A stretch of DNA of 64,000 nt, from positions 1,984,001-2,048,000 of the forward strand of contig NZ_CP096019.1 in assembly GCF_023115355.1 (NCBI RefSeq). The letters are read 5' to 3'. Origin of the DNA: Halocatena salina. Its GTDB lineage: Archaea; Halobacteriota; Halobacteria; Halobacteriales; Haloarculaceae. The position numbers and the translations under genes are program-made. The notes beneath the pieces were generated by a model that was not told the DNA's origin, did no database searches, and saw nothing but the letters and a program-made list of their open reading frames with translations. Shown here one piece after another: positions 38,127 through 47,498 of the stretch; the first letter of the stretch is position 1; each line of letters begins with the position of its first letter.

Positions 38127-39218
38127 ATGACTGTTCTTGAGTCGATTCACGCCGATCACGGTGCGACGTTCACCGAACACAACGGTGCCCGCGTCGTCGC
38201 CGATTACGGACGTCCCGACCGGAGCCATCGCGCCGTTCGAAACGTCGTAGGTGTCATCGAACGCGGATATGGCATCGTCGAAATCATCGGTGACGACCGA
38301 ATCAGCTACGTCGACAACGTCGTCTCGAACAGCGTCCCCCGCGACGACGGAGCCGGTTGTTACGCCCTAGTGCTCGATCCACAAGGAGCGATCGAAACGG
38401 AACTGTACGTGTACAACGCGGACGATCGGCTGCTGTTGTTTCTCCCGTTGGATCGGGCACGTCCGCTCGTGGAAGAATGGCAATCGAAGGTGTTTATCGA
38501 CGACGTGGATATCCGTTTCGTCGAAGATCTCGTCGTGTTCGGCGTCCATGGACCGAAAGCGACCGAAAAAGTCGCGTCAGTGTTGACCGGTCCCAGTGTG
38601 CCCGAGCGGCCGCTCTCGTTCGTGCGAGGAACGATGGGTGATGTCGGCGTTACTGTCATCGCGGGCGACGGACTGGCAGGCGAGGAAGGGTACGAGATCA
38701 TCTGCGAGACGGCAGACGCAGATCGGGTATTCGACACGCTCGTCAACCACGGCCTGAACGCCGCTCCCTTCGGCTACACGACGTGGAACACGCTCACGCT
38801 CGAAGCCGGCACGCCGCTGTTCGACACGGAGCTTGCGGGTGTCATCCCGAACGTCGCTGGCGTCCACACTGCGATCGATCCCGAGAAGGGCTGTTACGTC
38901 GGACAGGAGGTCGTCGCTCGCGTCGAAAACCACGGGCAACCCTCACAGCGACTCGTCGGACTCGCTCTCGAGGAGGTTCCGAAGTCGAGCGCGGCGGTTC
39001 GTGCCGGAGATACCGTCGTCGGCGAGATAACGCGGGCGGCTCGAAGTCCGATGAAAGACGATCCGATCGCGCTCGCGTACATCGATTTTACTGTGGAAAC
39101 GACACACCTGACCGTCGACACTCCAGCCGACTGTGCCGCTTCGGTCGTCGACCTGCCGTTCGTAGCGGGGAGCAGCCGATCGCCGCGGCTCCCAAGCTAC
39201 GAGGGTGACGGACACTAG
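38127..39218 (+). CDS. YgfZ/GcvT-like folate-binding protein
   Basis: A 363-residue tetrahydrofolate-binding protein. The YgfZ signature KGCYVGQEVVAR is present near residue 256, which separates this group from the glycine-cleavage T protein even though haloarchaeal members are often labelled aminomethyltransferase. In bacteria and mitochondria YgfZ helps repair or assemble certain Fe-S enzymes. It follows the small winged-helix gene by 51 bases. Confidence 0.87.
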   Translation: MTVLESIHADHGATFTEHNGARVVADYGRPDRSHRAVRNVVGVIERGYGIVEIIGDDRISYVDNVVSNSVPRDDGAGCYALVLDPQGAIETELYVYNADDRLLLFLPLDRARPLVEEWQSKVFIDDVDIRFVEDLVVFGVHGPKATEKVASVLTGPSVPERPLSFVRGTMGDVGVTVIAGDGLAGEEGYEIICETADADRVFDTLVNHGLNAAPFGYTTWNTLTLEAGTPLFDTELAGVIPNVAGVHTAIDPEKGCYVGQEVVARVENHGQPSQRLVGLALEEVPKSSAAVRAGDTVVGEITRAARSPMKDDPIALAYIDFTVETTHLTVDTPADCAASVVDLPFVAGSSRSPRLPSYEGDGH

Positions 39219-39258
39219 ATGATGTCTTTTAAAACGAATGCGACGTGTGGAATCGGCG

Positions 39259-40149
39259 TTATAGCAGGCCCGATTTTTGGAGCTTCATCAGGTCCTCGGT
39301 GTCGAGGGTTTCGCCTTCCTTGAACTTCTGATAGATGTCTTCGGCTTCTGCGCGGGCTTCTTCGCGTTTCTGTGCGCGTTCGTCCCGACGCTCTTGTTCT
39401 TCTTCCTTGTCGAGTTCGCGCAGGCGTTTTTGCACCCGAACGAAATCCTCGTGGTGGCGGTCTGCTGACTCTTGGGCCTCCACGAACCGTTCGTGGGCCT
39501 CGTCGGCCTCATCACGGATGTCGTCGGCTTCCCGGTAGGCCGCGATCATCTGGTTGTGATGTTCTTGGGCTTTGTCAGCCAGTTCGGTCACCTTCTGGTG
39601 GTGGGTGCTCGCTTCTGAGCGGATCTCCTTTGCCTCTTCACGTAGTTCCTCGATGTCACCGCCCTGATCGAGTTTTTCCTTTCGTTCCTGGTACTGATCT
39701 CGTTTGGACTCGATCTTCTCGATGAGTTCCCGTTCGTCTTCCGAGGAGAGCACTTCCGTCTGTTGACGGAATTCGAGCTGTTCGATCTCCTCTTCGAGCT
39801 GTTCTAAGCTCTCTCCGTCGTCGAGATCAAGCTCGGATTTGGTCTGATCGACCTTCGAGAACAGCTCGTTCGCCTTCGCGTTCAGCTCGTTTCGTTTCTG
39901 TTTGTGCTCTTGCACCTCCGAGTTTAGTTCGTCGCGTTTTTCGCGGTGGTGTTGAGCCTCGTCGACCTTTTCGCGGGTTTTGGCGTTCAGTTCGTCTCGT
40001 TTGGACGCGCGCTCCGAGGCTTTCTGGTTAAGCTCGTTACGTCGATCTCGGAGTTGACCTGCACGCTTGATCAACTCTCCTTTGGACTTGTTTTCGAGTT
40101 CGTCGTCTGTGAGATCTACGTTCTTGGATTTATCGATTGACTGTGCCAT
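39259..40149 (-). CDS. Long coiled-coil protein (COG1340-like)
   Basis: A 296-residue, highly charged, almost entirely helical protein. A repeated pattern RDELNxK / RNELNAK appears five or more times between about 35 and 95, followed by long heptad regions. This is typical of the archaeal COG1340 coiled-coil family, sometimes mislabelled as phosphoserine phosphatase. It ends in a short region, LDTEDLMKLQKSGLL, that is conserved in this group. Role unknown; a structural or chromosome-associated function has been suggested for such proteins but cannot be shown here. Confidence 0.85.
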   Translation of the reverse strand: MAQSIDKSKNVDLTDDELENKSKGELIKRAGQLRDRRNELNQKASERASKRDELNAKTREKVDEAQHHREKRDELNSEVQEHKQKRNELNAKANELFSKVDQTKSELDLDDGESLEQLEEEIEQLEFRQQTEVLSSEDERELIEKIESKRDQYQERKEKLDQGGDIEELREEAKEIRSEASTHHQKVTELADKAQEHHNQMIAAYREADDIRDEADEAHERFVEAQESADRHHEDFVRVQKRLRELDKEEEQERRDERAQKREEARAEAEDIYQKFKEGETLDTEDLMKLQKSGLL

Positions 40150-40468
40150 GATTGGTTTGAGTACTGTCCATTACCGCCACTAGCGATAGCAGAGGCCGAG
40201 CGTGGGTAACAACCGTCGAATAAGCAGTGTTCCGTTTCATTCTAGTCGCCAAACGATGCCCCTCGAAACGCTAGCGGCGTTCTGGTACTAGCCAATACAA
40301 ATACGATCTACTTAAACCTTTCTCCAGCAAAAACCGGTAAAACCCCCGTACACAGGGGTTTCAAGCCCGGTAACGGCTAGCACGGTTGAGCGGTGACATA
40401 TAAATCATTCGAACGTCTTCTCAGTAGAAACGAACGGATGAAGGTGATCGGGATGTGCTGTGGTGTTG
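40150..40468. other. Intergenic region with hairpin
   Basis: About 320 bases between divergent genes. It includes AT-rich patches near 40295-40325 and 40395-40410 (ACATATAAATCATT, a likely TATA region for the DUF371 gene), and a strong imperfect inverted repeat at 40333-40371 described separately. No gene seen. Confidence 0.5.
40333..40371. other. Nested inverted repeat / hairpin
   Basis: An inner stem pairs AAACCCC (40340-40346) with GGGGTTT (40355-40361) around an eight-base loop. An outer stem pairs ACCGG (40333-40337) with CCGGT (40367-40371). It is not followed by a T-run, so it is unlikely to be a simple terminator. It lies about 100 bases before the DUF371 gene. It could be an operator, an RNA element or chance. 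Confidence 0.35.
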
Positions 40469-40918
40469 ATGAGCGATCGAGACACGACACACGACTCCGC
40501 TTCCGGTTCGGAGACCGTTCGTGGACGTGGTCACGAGCACGTGACGGCCGAACACGCGAGCACGCTGGAAGTGACGAGCGACGATTGGCTCACGCCAGCG
40601 GGTGACTGCATCGTAGCGGTTGAGGCGGATCGAGTGCCGGCCGACTTCAAAGACGCGTTCGTGACAGCGTGTCGAGAATCGACGGCGACGATCACCGCGA
40701 CGTTCGTCGCTGGCGACCACAAGCAGACGGTGACCGGTCACGGCCATCCCGATCTCACCTTCGAGAGCGATCGGAGTATGGTGCTCCGGACCAGCGAGTA
40801 CGTCGATGACCGCACCGTGATGGTCGGTGCGGATACGGCGGCGGAGGGGATCGACCGTGCGCTGGTCAGGGCGCTCGCGTCCGGAGCCGAGTTGCGCGTG
40901 ACGTTCGAGGTCGAATAG
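40469..40918 (+). CDS. DUF371 family protein
   Basis: A 149-residue protein of the archaeal DUF371 family, with a polar N-terminus and a beta-rich core (TLEVTSDDWLTPAGDCIVAV, then GHGHPDL and SMVLRTSEYVDDRTVMVGAD). The ATG at 40469 is preferred over two GTG codons just upstream in frame. It ends 29 bases before the endonuclease III gene on the same strand. Confidence 0.85.
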   Translation: MSDRDTTHDSASGSETVRGRGHEHVTAEHASTLEVTSDDWLTPAGDCIVAVEADRVPADFKDAFVTACRESTATITATFVAGDHKQTVTGHGHPDLTFESDRSMVLRTSEYVDDRTVMVGADTAAEGIDRALVRALASGAELRVTFEVE

Positions 40919-40947
40919 GGTTTGTGGCTGTCGTTCTGAGTGTGTGT

Positions 40948-41763
40948 ATGACCGACGAGCCTGCGACGAACATCAGCGGTGGCCAGTCGGGTGGGAGCCG
41001 ATCCCGGCTGTTCGAGTCCGGAGCGGATGCTCCAACGACGCCAGCCGAGATGGTCGTGGACCGACTCGGTGAACGCTACTGGCAGAAAACGTACGGCGGG
41101 CAAGACGCCTTCGAGTGTCTCATCCGGACGATCCTCAGCCAGAATACGAGCGACGCGGCGAGCCAACCCGCTCACGACGCACTCATGGATCGGTACGGCG
41201 ACGGCGGTCTCGCCACTGCGCTTGCGAATGCCGACCACTCGGTGCTGGCGGAGACGATTTCCTCTGCGGGACTACAGAATCAGAAGTCCAAAACGATCAT
41301 CCGGATCGCAACACGGGTGCGCGAAGAGTACGGCGACACCGAGGCGTTCGATTCATTCGTGCGGGATGGTTCCTACGACGACGTTCGGGACGCGTTGCTC
41401 GACATGAAGGGTGTGGGACCGAAAACAGCCGATTGTGTGCTGTTGTTCGCCAGCGGTCACGACGGCGTGTTTCCGGTCGACACCCATGTTCACCGCATCT
41501 ACCGGCGGCTCGGCATCGCGCCTCCAGATGGCGACCACGAAGCCGTCCGTGCCGTACTCGAAGAAACGATACCGGCGGCGAAATGCGGCTTCGGGCACAC
41601 CGCCAGCATTCAGTTCGGGCGGGAGTACTGCACGGCTCGAAAACCCGCCTGTCTGGACGGCCCCGAGGCGTGTCCACTCGGAGATATCTGCGACCGCGTG
41701 GGTGTGAATCCCGACTCCGGCGAGGTTGTCGATCCCGCCGACGCGCCGACCGATACGGAGTAA
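40948..41763 (+). CDS. nth: Endonuclease III (DNA glycosylase/AP lyase)
   Basis: A 271-residue HhH-GPD base-excision enzyme that removes oxidised pyrimidines. The helix-hairpin-helix with catalytic Lys is MKGVGPKTADCVLLF, and the catalytic Asp is in PVDTHVHRIYRR. The C-terminal cysteines of the Fe-S loop read C-x6-C-x6-C-x5-C, with a longer middle gap than the textbook C-x6-C-x2-C-x5-C. The start is set at MTDEPATN (40948). Convergent with the dehydroquinate synthase gene, six bases between stops. Confidence 0.93.
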   Translation: MTDEPATNISGGQSGGSRSRLFESGADAPTTPAEMVVDRLGERYWQKTYGGQDAFECLIRTILSQNTSDAASQPAHDALMDRYGDGGLATALANADHSVLAETISSAGLQNQKSKTIIRIATRVREEYGDTEAFDSFVRDGSYDDVRDALLDMKGVGPKTADCVLLFASGHDGVFPVDTHVHRIYRRLGIAPPDGDHEAVRAVLEETIPAAKCGFGHTASIQFGREYCTARKPACLDGPEACPLGDICDRVGVNPDSGEVVDPADAPTDTE

Positions 41764-41769
41764 CTGCTG

Positions 41770-42942
41770 TTACTTTTCGATGATGGTCTCCTCGACGGCT
41801 TCCCCGAAGTGGCGCGCGGTGTCCTCGTGGTACACGAGCACTTCGTCGCCGGCATCGAGATCGGTGACCGATTTCCGTCCATCCGGCGTGGCGACCTTGA
41901 TGGTTTCTGCGTTCTGAAGCAGCGTTTCGATCACGTCGCCCTCAACCTCGGCCTGGATGCGAAACATCGGTCGGCGCTCGATCTTCGCGCGACCGACCAC
42001 GGCCTCACGGGTGTTGCCCTCGGTGTCGACGATCTGCACCGTATCACCGCTGCCAAGCTCCGAGAGGTATTTTGTTGTGCCGTCGGGCGTCCGGGCATAC
42101 GCGTGAACCGCTCCCGCGTTCACTCGGAACGGACGAGATGCTACATAGGGTGAGTCGGCGGTTTCGGCGTGAACGAAGAACAGTCCTCGGCTCATGCTCC
42201 CGACGAGCAGCCCTTCCTCGTGTTCGAAGAGGCTTCCCGTGTCGACACACACCCGATCAGCCGAGCCAATCTGCTCGATATCGGTCACGCTCGCTGATTT
42301 GAGATCCAGCGTCTCGCGCCCGATAGCGTCCCGGACTTCGACCGTCTGCCGGATCTCGTCGGGATCGTCGGTGTCGAGCAACACGCCATCCGCACCCTGT
42401 TCGAGCGTCTCGAAGGCCGTTTGGGCCTCGTCCGCTGTCTGTACCCCCGCGATGAGCGTCGTCTCCTCGCCGATGCGGGCGATGAGATTTTCGAGCGGGA
42501 TGATCGTCCAGTCCTCTCCGATGACGAGCGTGTACTCGGCGTGTTCGGCCGCGGTTTCCGCGAACGATTCGTACTCCTCGCTGTGGATACGGACGAACGC
42601 CCCGTTCGTCGGGTCGTCCGCTCGCTGTAACAGGGAGATATCCGCCGATCCGGAGTGTTCCCCCGGCAGATCCAGCGTTCCATCGCCCTCGCTGTTCTTC
42701 CCAGCGATGAGCGCGTCGGGACGTTCGTCCTCGGTTGGTTCCACCTCGGAATCGGTCACGGGGGCGCTGTCTGTGCCAAGCGCCGCGACGTTCACCGTGC
42801 CCAGCTCTCGAACACGCTGTACGTCTTCTTTCTCGACGAGCACCCAGTCGACGCCGGCTTCTAATCCCGTCGTGATCCGTTTGCGTCGGGCCTCCCAATC
42901 TCCGACCTCATCGTCCGCTTTGAGCCAGACGGCACGTGTCAT
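41770..42942 (-). CDS. 3-dehydroquinate synthase II (AroB'-type)
   Basis: A 390-residue enzyme of the archaeal alternative start of the shikimate pathway. It oxidatively deaminates and cyclises 2-amino-3,7-dideoxy-D-threo-hept-6-ulosonate to 3-dehydroquinate. It begins MTRAVWLKADDEVGDWEARR, as in other haloarchaea, and includes the conserved LLVGSMSRGLFFVHAET and PFRVNAGAVHAY. Its partner, the first enzyme of the route, is encoded about 1 kb away at 43742-44536. Divergent from the HAD gene. Confidence 0.95.
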   Translation of the reverse strand: MTRAVWLKADDEVGDWEARRKRITTGLEAGVDWVLVEKEDVQRVRELGTVNVAALGTDSAPVTDSEVEPTEDERPDALIAGKNSEGDGTLDLPGEHSGSADISLLQRADDPTNGAFVRIHSEEYESFAETAAEHAEYTLVIGEDWTIIPLENLIARIGEETTLIAGVQTADEAQTAFETLEQGADGVLLDTDDPDEIRQTVEVRDAIGRETLDLKSASVTDIEQIGSADRVCVDTGSLFEHEEGLLVGSMSRGLFFVHAETADSPYVASRPFRVNAGAVHAYARTPDGTTKYLSELGSGDTVQIVDTEGNTREAVVGRAKIERRPMFRIQAEVEGDVIETLLQNAETIKVATPDGRKSVTDLDAGDEVLVYHEDTARHFGEAVEETIIEK

Positions 42943-43043
42943 GACCGGATGGTAGACATGAACCCTATTGAGCATGGTGAATCGTAACTGGTCGTGAAGC
43001 CCCCGACGATAGATTTTTACACAGAGAGGAGATAGAATTACAA

Positions 43044-43727
43044 ATGGCGATTACGACGGTGTTGTTCGATCTCGACGGGACGATCTGCGAGCAGCTACGA
43101 CCGACCGACGAGCGCTTGGCGAGTGCGTTCGAGCGCGCTGGGATCGAGCCGTTCTTCGGGGTGGGGGATATGCGTCGTTGGATGGGGGAAATCGACGCAG
43201 ACAGCGCCGACGAGTTTCGACGGCGGCTGTTTCGTTCGATCGCCCGGGAAAAAGAGAAGGCCATGAGCATCGCTGACGATCTCGTTGCTGCCTACGAGGA
43301 GCCAGATCCGACCAACGTGCGGTTTCGGTCGGGGGCACGGACGACGCTCGAAACGATCGCAGCGGAGTACCGGGTCGGTCTCGTGACCAACGGCGGACGG
43401 GCCACCCAACGGACGAAACTCGAAACGCTCGGGATCGACGATTCGTTCGACGTGACGGTGTTTTCAGAGCCGGGCCGGCCGGCAAAGCCAGCGACGGAGC
43501 CGTTCGAACGGGCGTTGTCTCCTCTCAACGTTCGCCCTCGGGATGCGGTGCACGTCGGTGATTCGATCGGGAGTGACGTTGCCGGTGCCCACGCTGCTGG
43601 ACTCGAATCGGTGTGGGTGCCACACGCCACGTCGCTCCGAACCGATGCGATCGCCGGGATCGATTCACCGACGATAACGCTCGATGGCGTCTCACAGCTT
43701 CCGGGCGCACTCGATCGATACCGGTGA
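43044..43727 (+). CDS. HAD family hydrolase
   Basis: A 227-residue haloacid dehalogenase-type phosphatase. The nucleophile motif is FDLDGTICE at residues 8-16. GLVTNGGRAT gives motif II, KPATEPF has the conserved Lys, and HVGDSIGSDVAGAHAAG gives the last acidic motif. The inserted helical cap (about 20-95) places it with phosphoglycolate-phosphatase-like members. Substrate unknown. A TATA-like TTTTTACA at 43013-43020 suggests a leaderless transcript. Located inside the aromatic cluster but on the opposite strand. Confidence 0.88.
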   Translation: MAITTVLFDLDGTICEQLRPTDERLASAFERAGIEPFFGVGDMRRWMGEIDADSADEFRRRLFRSIAREKEKAMSIADDLVAAYEEPDPTNVRFRSGARTTLETIAAEYRVGLVTNGGRATQRTKLETLGIDDSFDVTVFSEPGRPAKPATEPFERALSPLNVRPRDAVHVGDSIGSDVAGAHAAGLESVWVPHATSLRTDAIAGIDSPTITLDGVSQLPGALDRYR

Positions 43728-43741
43728 GCCGACAAGTGTCG

Positions 43742-44536
43742 TTACGCTTCGATCGTTAGCCCTGCTCGTTGTAGCGCTTTCTCTGCGGTGCGGTCCTCGT
43801 GAACGACGTCCACCACAGCGCGCGTGATGGCCTCGGGATCGTCGTGTTGGAAGACGGTACGTCCCATCGAGACGCCTGCTGCCCCGGCGTCCATCGCTCC
43901 ACGGACCGCTTGCAACGATTCGTAATCCGATTCGGGTTTGCCTCCGGCAATGACGACCGGCAACGAGGTGGCGTCGGTTACCTGTTCGAAGCTGTTTGGA
44001 TCACCGCTGTAGGCCGTTTTGACGAGATCGGCCCCGAGCTCCTCCCCGAGCCGAACCGCGTGAGCGAGCGCGTCGGCGTCGTGTTCGTCGACACCCGGCC
44101 CGCGGGCGTAGGTCATCGCCAGTACGGGTAGGCCGAATTCCGCTGCGCGCTCGGTGATTTCCGCGAGATCCTCGATCTGTTTTGGCTCGTGGTCGCTGCC
44201 CACGTTGATATGCATCGACACCGCATCAGCGCCGCGCCGTATCGCGGCTTTCACGGTCCCCGTGATGCGTTTGTCGTTCGTGTCGGGTCCGGAAACAGTC
44301 GACCCATTGAGGTGAACGATGTACCCCGCGCCGTTCGTGTTGCCGTGGACGCGCTCGGCGATCCCTTTTTGGGTGAGAACGCTGTCAGCACCCCCGCTGG
44401 TGACCGCATCGATCGTCCGTTCGATTCGTTCGAGACCAGTGATGGCCCCGAGTGTGATACCGTGATCCATCGGGACGATTACGTATCGTCCTCCTGTACC
44501 GATCCGTTCGAGACGTGCTCGTACTCCTGTAGTCAT
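43742..44536 (-). CDS. 2-amino-3,7-dideoxy-D-threo-hept-6-ulosonate synthase (AroA'-type)
   Basis: A 264-residue class I aldolase-like enzyme making the seven-carbon precursor of 3-dehydroquinate from aspartate semialdehyde and a deoxyketohexose phosphate. Key residues are visible: Asp in VPMDHGIT, Tyr in AMTYARGPG, and the Schiff-base Lys in LVKTAYSGD. It starts 28 bases after trpA ends and is the last gene of the trpC-trpB-trpA run. The start is MTTGVRARLERIG; an ATG two codons earlier (44542) is also possible. Confidence 0.94.
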   Translation of the reverse strand: MTTGVRARLERIGTGGRYVIVPMDHGITLGAITGLERIERTIDAVTSGGADSVLTQKGIAERVHGNTNGAGYIVHLNGSTVSGPDTNDKRITGTVKAAIRRGADAVSMHINVGSDHEPKQIEDLAEITERAAEFGLPVLAMTYARGPGVDEHDADALAHAVRLGEELGADLVKTAYSGDPNSFEQVTDATSLPVVIAGGKPESDYESLQAVRGAMDAGAAGVSMGRTVFQHDDPEAITRAVVDVVHEDRTAEKALQRAGLTIEA

Positions 44537-44564
44537 GATCATGTTACTGTCTACCAGGCCTCGT

Positions 44565-45398
44565 TCAAAGCCGTTCCGATCGTGGCCGTCCTTGTTCGAT
44601 GATTCCGGTGGTGAGTTCTCTCGCTTTCGCTTCGAGACGCTCGGCGGTTTCTTCGGTCGTCAGATCGTCCTCATACCCCTCCGCAACGATGTCAACAAGC
44701 GCGCTCCCGACGATGATGCCGTCGGCACCCGCAGCCACGATTTCGCCCGCCTGCTCGCCCGTCGAGATGCCAAAGCCGACCGCAGCGGGGAGATCCGATC
44801 CCTCCAGTCGATCGAGGCTGTAGCTCGTGCGATCACTCACGTCGCTTCGCGCTCCCGTCACGCCGAGGCGCGCCTGAACGTACACGTACCCCGAGCTGTG
44901 TTCGAGCAGGGGCGTGAGGCGTTCGTCGGTGGTCGTCGGTGCCACGATAAAGATGAGATCTACTCCGTGCGCATCACACGCCGTTCGCAGGGGTGTGGCT
45001 TCCTCGACCGGAAGATCCGGTACTATCAGGCCGTCGATCCCAGCCGCAGCCGCGCGCTCGACGAACGGCCGTGGACCCTCTGCATCTCCATACTGGTAGA
45101 TGAGGTTGTAGTACGTCATACAGACGAGCGGCACGTCCACGCCGAGCGTTTCGACGAACTCGAAAAAGCGTTCGGGCGTCATCCCGCTCTCCAGCGACCG
45201 AACGATCGCCTGTTGAATCGTCGGCCCCTCCGCGATCGGCTCACTGAACGGGAGACCGAGCTCAATAACGTCTGCCCCGCCGCGTGCCAGCGCCTCGACG
45301 TATTCGATCGACGATTCGAACGTCGGATCGCCCGCCGTGAGATACGGGACGAACGCCGGTCTGTCCTCGAACGCTGCGGTGATATCGCTTTCACTCAT
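44565..45398 (-). CDS. trpA: Tryptophan synthase alpha chain
   Basis: A 277-residue TIM-barrel subunit that cleaves indole-3-glycerol phosphate to indole. The catalytic Glu is in DVIELGLPF. The segment that supplies the second catalytic acid reads [11 protein letters not shown], so the canonical Asp is replaced by Glu. The phosphate-binding GFGIST is present. The start at [11 protein letters not shown] overlaps the end of trpB by eight bases; the upstream in-frame extension to 45500 is shadow. Confidence 0.95.
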   Translation of the reverse strand: MSESDITAAFEDRPAFVPYLTAGDPTFESSIEYVEALARGGADVIELGLPFSEPIAEGPTIQQAIVRSLESGMTPERFFEFVETLGVDVPLVCMTYYNLIYQYGDAEGPRPFVERAAAAGIDGLIVPDLPVEEATPLRTACDAHGVDLIFIVAPTTTDERLTPLLEHSSGYVYVQARLGVTGARSDVSDRTSYSLDRLEGSDLPAAVGFGISTGEQAGEIVAAGADGIIVGSALVDIVAEGYEDDLTTEETAERLEAKARELTTGIIEQGRPRSERL

Positions 45399-46641
45399 TC
45401 CGATCACCTCCCGTGGTCGAAAACACGTCCATTTCGGGGGCTGCCGGAACGTCGTGTGTGGCGGTCTCTTCGAGAACCGTTTCGAGATCCTTGTCGCCAC
45501 GGCCCGACACCGTGAGCACCACCTGCTCTCCCAACTGTTCCGGCGTCGCCTCTTCGAGCCACCCGACGGCGTGGGCGGTTTCGAGAGCAGGGATGATCCC
45601 CTCTGCTTGAGAGAGCCGGTGGAAGCCTGCCAGTGCGGTTCGGTCGTCTACGGACTCGGGTGTGACCCGTCCCGTTTCGACGAGATGCGCGAGTTCGGGA
45701 CCGACGCCAGCGTAGTCCAATCCGGCCGATACGCTGTGGCTTTCCATGATCTGTCCGTCGCTGTCCTGAAGCACGCGGGTACGCGCACCGTGAAGCACGC
45801 CCTCGGTGCCGGTCGTGAGCGACGCGGAGTTGGGAGCCACGCCGCGTTCCTCATCGACATCGAGCGAGGAGCCACCCGCCTCGATCGCGTACAGGTCGAC
45901 CGATTCTTCGTCCACGAAGTGATGGAACGTTCCCATGGCGTTGGAGCCACCACCCGCACACGCGACGACGCTGTTGGGAAGCGTTCCCGTCTGTTCGTGG
46001 AGCTGCTCTCGAATCTCCGCGGAGATCACCGCTTGGAATTCGTCTACCAACTGCGGGAACGGGTGGGGTCCCACGACCGAACCGATCACGTAGTGGGTGG
46101 TTTCGACGCTGTGTGCCCAATCCCGCAGCGCTTGGCTGATCGCTTCTTTAAGCGTGCCCCGACCGACATCGACGGGCGTCACCTCGGCGTCGTTGAGTCG
46201 CATTCTGAAGACGTTTGGGCGTTGACGGTTCGTGTCCGTCCGTCCCATGTATATCTCACACGGCATGTCGAGATGGGCGGCCGCCATCGCCGTCGCGGTG
46301 CCGTGTTGGCCCGCGCCCGTCTCCGCGATGATCCGCTCTTTGCCCATGTATTTGGCTAGTAACACCTGTCCGAGCGCGTTGTTGAGTTTGTGGGCACCGC
46401 CGTGGACGAGGTCCTCCCGTTTGAGATACACCGACGTTCCGTACCGCTCGGAAAGCTTTTCGGCGTGTTGGAGTGGGGTCGGTCGCCCGCCGAACGTGCG
46501 CAATCGCTCGCGAAACTCGTCCATGAACCCGTCTTCGTTGTCCAACACGTACCGCCGGTAGGCGTCGGTCAACTCTTCGAGTGCCGGCATCAACGCCTCT
46601 GGAACGTACTGCCCGCCGTATCGTCCGAACGTTTCGCTCAT
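45391..46641 (-). CDS. trpB: Tryptophan synthase beta chain
   Basis: A 416-residue PLP enzyme that condenses indole with serine. PLP-binding Lys is in [19 protein letters not shown], the GGGSNAMG phosphate loop and [11 protein letters not shown] are all present. The sequence is the TrpB1 type that pairs with TrpA. It overlaps trpC by four bases (ATGA) and trpA by eight, so expression is coupled. Confidence 0.97.
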   Translation of the reverse strand: MSETFGRYGGQYVPEALMPALEELTDAYRRYVLDNEDGFMDEFRERLRTFGGRPTPLQHAEKLSERYGTSVYLKREDLVHGGAHKLNNALGQVLLAKYMGKERIIAETGAGQHGTATAMAAAHLDMPCEIYMGRTDTNRQRPNVFRMRLNDAEVTPVDVGRGTLKEAISQALRDWAHSVETTHYVIGSVVGPHPFPQLVDEFQAVISAEIREQLHEQTGTLPNSVVACAGGGSNAMGTFHHFVDEESVDLYAIEAGGSSLDVDEERGVAPNSASLTTGTEGVLHGARTRVLQDSDGQIMESHSVSAGLDYAGVGPELAHLVETGRVTPESVDDRTALAGFHRLSQAEGIIPALETAHAVGWLEEATPEQLGEQVVLTVSGRGDKDLETVLEETATHDVPAAPEMDVFSTTGGDRNE

Positions 46642-47405
46642 GCTCGTGTCGTCAACCGCTGTGTGTTCGTCTCCACGTCGCCGTCCATGATGGCGCTGCC
46701 GATCAACAGCCCGTCTGCGCCCGCCCGGCGCATCCGTGCGGCGTCTGCCGGTGTCGTGATGCCGCTTTCGGCGATCAGCGTCACACTGTCGGGCACACTG
46801 GGGGACAACCGTTCGAACGTCTCCAACGCAACTTCGAGACGAGCCAGATCTCGGTTGTTGATCCCGATGATCCTCGCCCCCGCGTCGATCGCCCGATCCA
46901 GTTCGGACTCGGTGTGTACCTCGACGAGTACCTGAAACCCACGGTCACGGGCAGCTGCGAGCAGTTTCGGGAGATTATCCACGAACCGAGCGATCAGCAA
47001 CACTACATCGGCTTCGACGGCGTCTAACTGTGCTTCCCGCACGATGAAATCCTTCCGAAGCACCGGCACATCGACCGCAGACCGAATCCGCGCGAGCGTC
47101 TCGGTCGAGCCACCGAAATGATCCGGCTCGGTCAGCACCGATAGGGCCGCCGCCCCACCGGATACCATTCGCTGGGCGAGTGCGACGGGATCGTCCGTGC
47201 GTGTGCCGTCCGTCGTCGGACTCGTCGGCTTCACCTCGGCGATGACCGGAACACGATCGTTTCCGACCGCATCGAGCCGATCGGGAAGTGATCGAGGACG
47301 AACGGAGACCCGCTCGCCCGACACCGATCGTTCGCGTGCATCAGCCAGAATAGACGCCACCGCAGGGGCGAGATCACTGCTTTCTACTGCCGTTCCATCA
47401 TCCAT
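46638..47405 (-). CDS. trpC: Indole-3-glycerol phosphate synthase
   Basis: A 255-residue TIM-barrel enzyme. Conserved segments are [45 protein letters not shown] and LIAESGI. It is the first gene of the operon trpC-trpB-trpA-AroA'. The start at 47405 lies next to a promoter region with two TGTAC-type motifs. The genes for the anthranilate steps are not in the window. Confidence 0.95.
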   Translation of the reverse strand: MDDGTAVESSDLAPAVASILADARERSVSGERVSVRPRSLPDRLDAVGNDRVPVIAEVKPTSPTTDGTRTDDPVALAQRMVSGGAAALSVLTEPDHFGGSTETLARIRSAVDVPVLRKDFIVREAQLDAVEADVVLLIARFVDNLPKLLAAARDRGFQVLVEVHTESELDRAIDAGARIIGINNRDLARLEVALETFERLSPSVPDSVTLIAESGITTPADAARMRRAGADGLLIGSAIMDGDVETNTQRLTTRA

Positions 47406-47408
47406 TAT

Positions 47409-47437
47409 TGTACGCTAATGCACTTATCTGTACATAA
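47409..47437 (-). promoter_or_regulatory. trp operon promoter with TGTACA-type boxes
   Basis: TGTACG at 47409-47414 and TGTACA at 47429-47434 are 20 bases apart, just upstream of trpC. The second overlaps the best TATA-like element on the minus strand (CTTATGTA). In Methanothermobacter the repressor TrpY binds TGTACA boxes over the trp promoter; a similar arrangement here is inference only. Confidence 0.4.
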
Positions 47438-47498
47438 GGCTTGCGTCCTCGATTCGCTTGATCGAATCGTTCAAGCCACTGTTCGGTGTACAGTCGGT

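Noticed and set aside
40333-40371. Reading the GGGGTTTCAAGCCCGG stretch as a tRNA T-arm
   Set aside because: The spacing and the remaining arms of a tRNA (acceptor stem, D-arm, anticodon) cannot be fitted around it.
41640-41700. Altered Fe-S cysteine spacing in endonuclease III as a defect
   Set aside because: All four cysteines are present and only the middle spacing differs (x6 instead of x2). I recall similar spacing in other haloarchaeal enzymes, so it is more likely lineage variation than loss of the cluster.
43044-43727. HAD hydrolase as a dedicated step of the aromatic pathway
   Set aside because: It sits between AroA' and AroB' genes but on the opposite strand with its own promoter-like box, and the shikimate route needs no extra phosphatase here.
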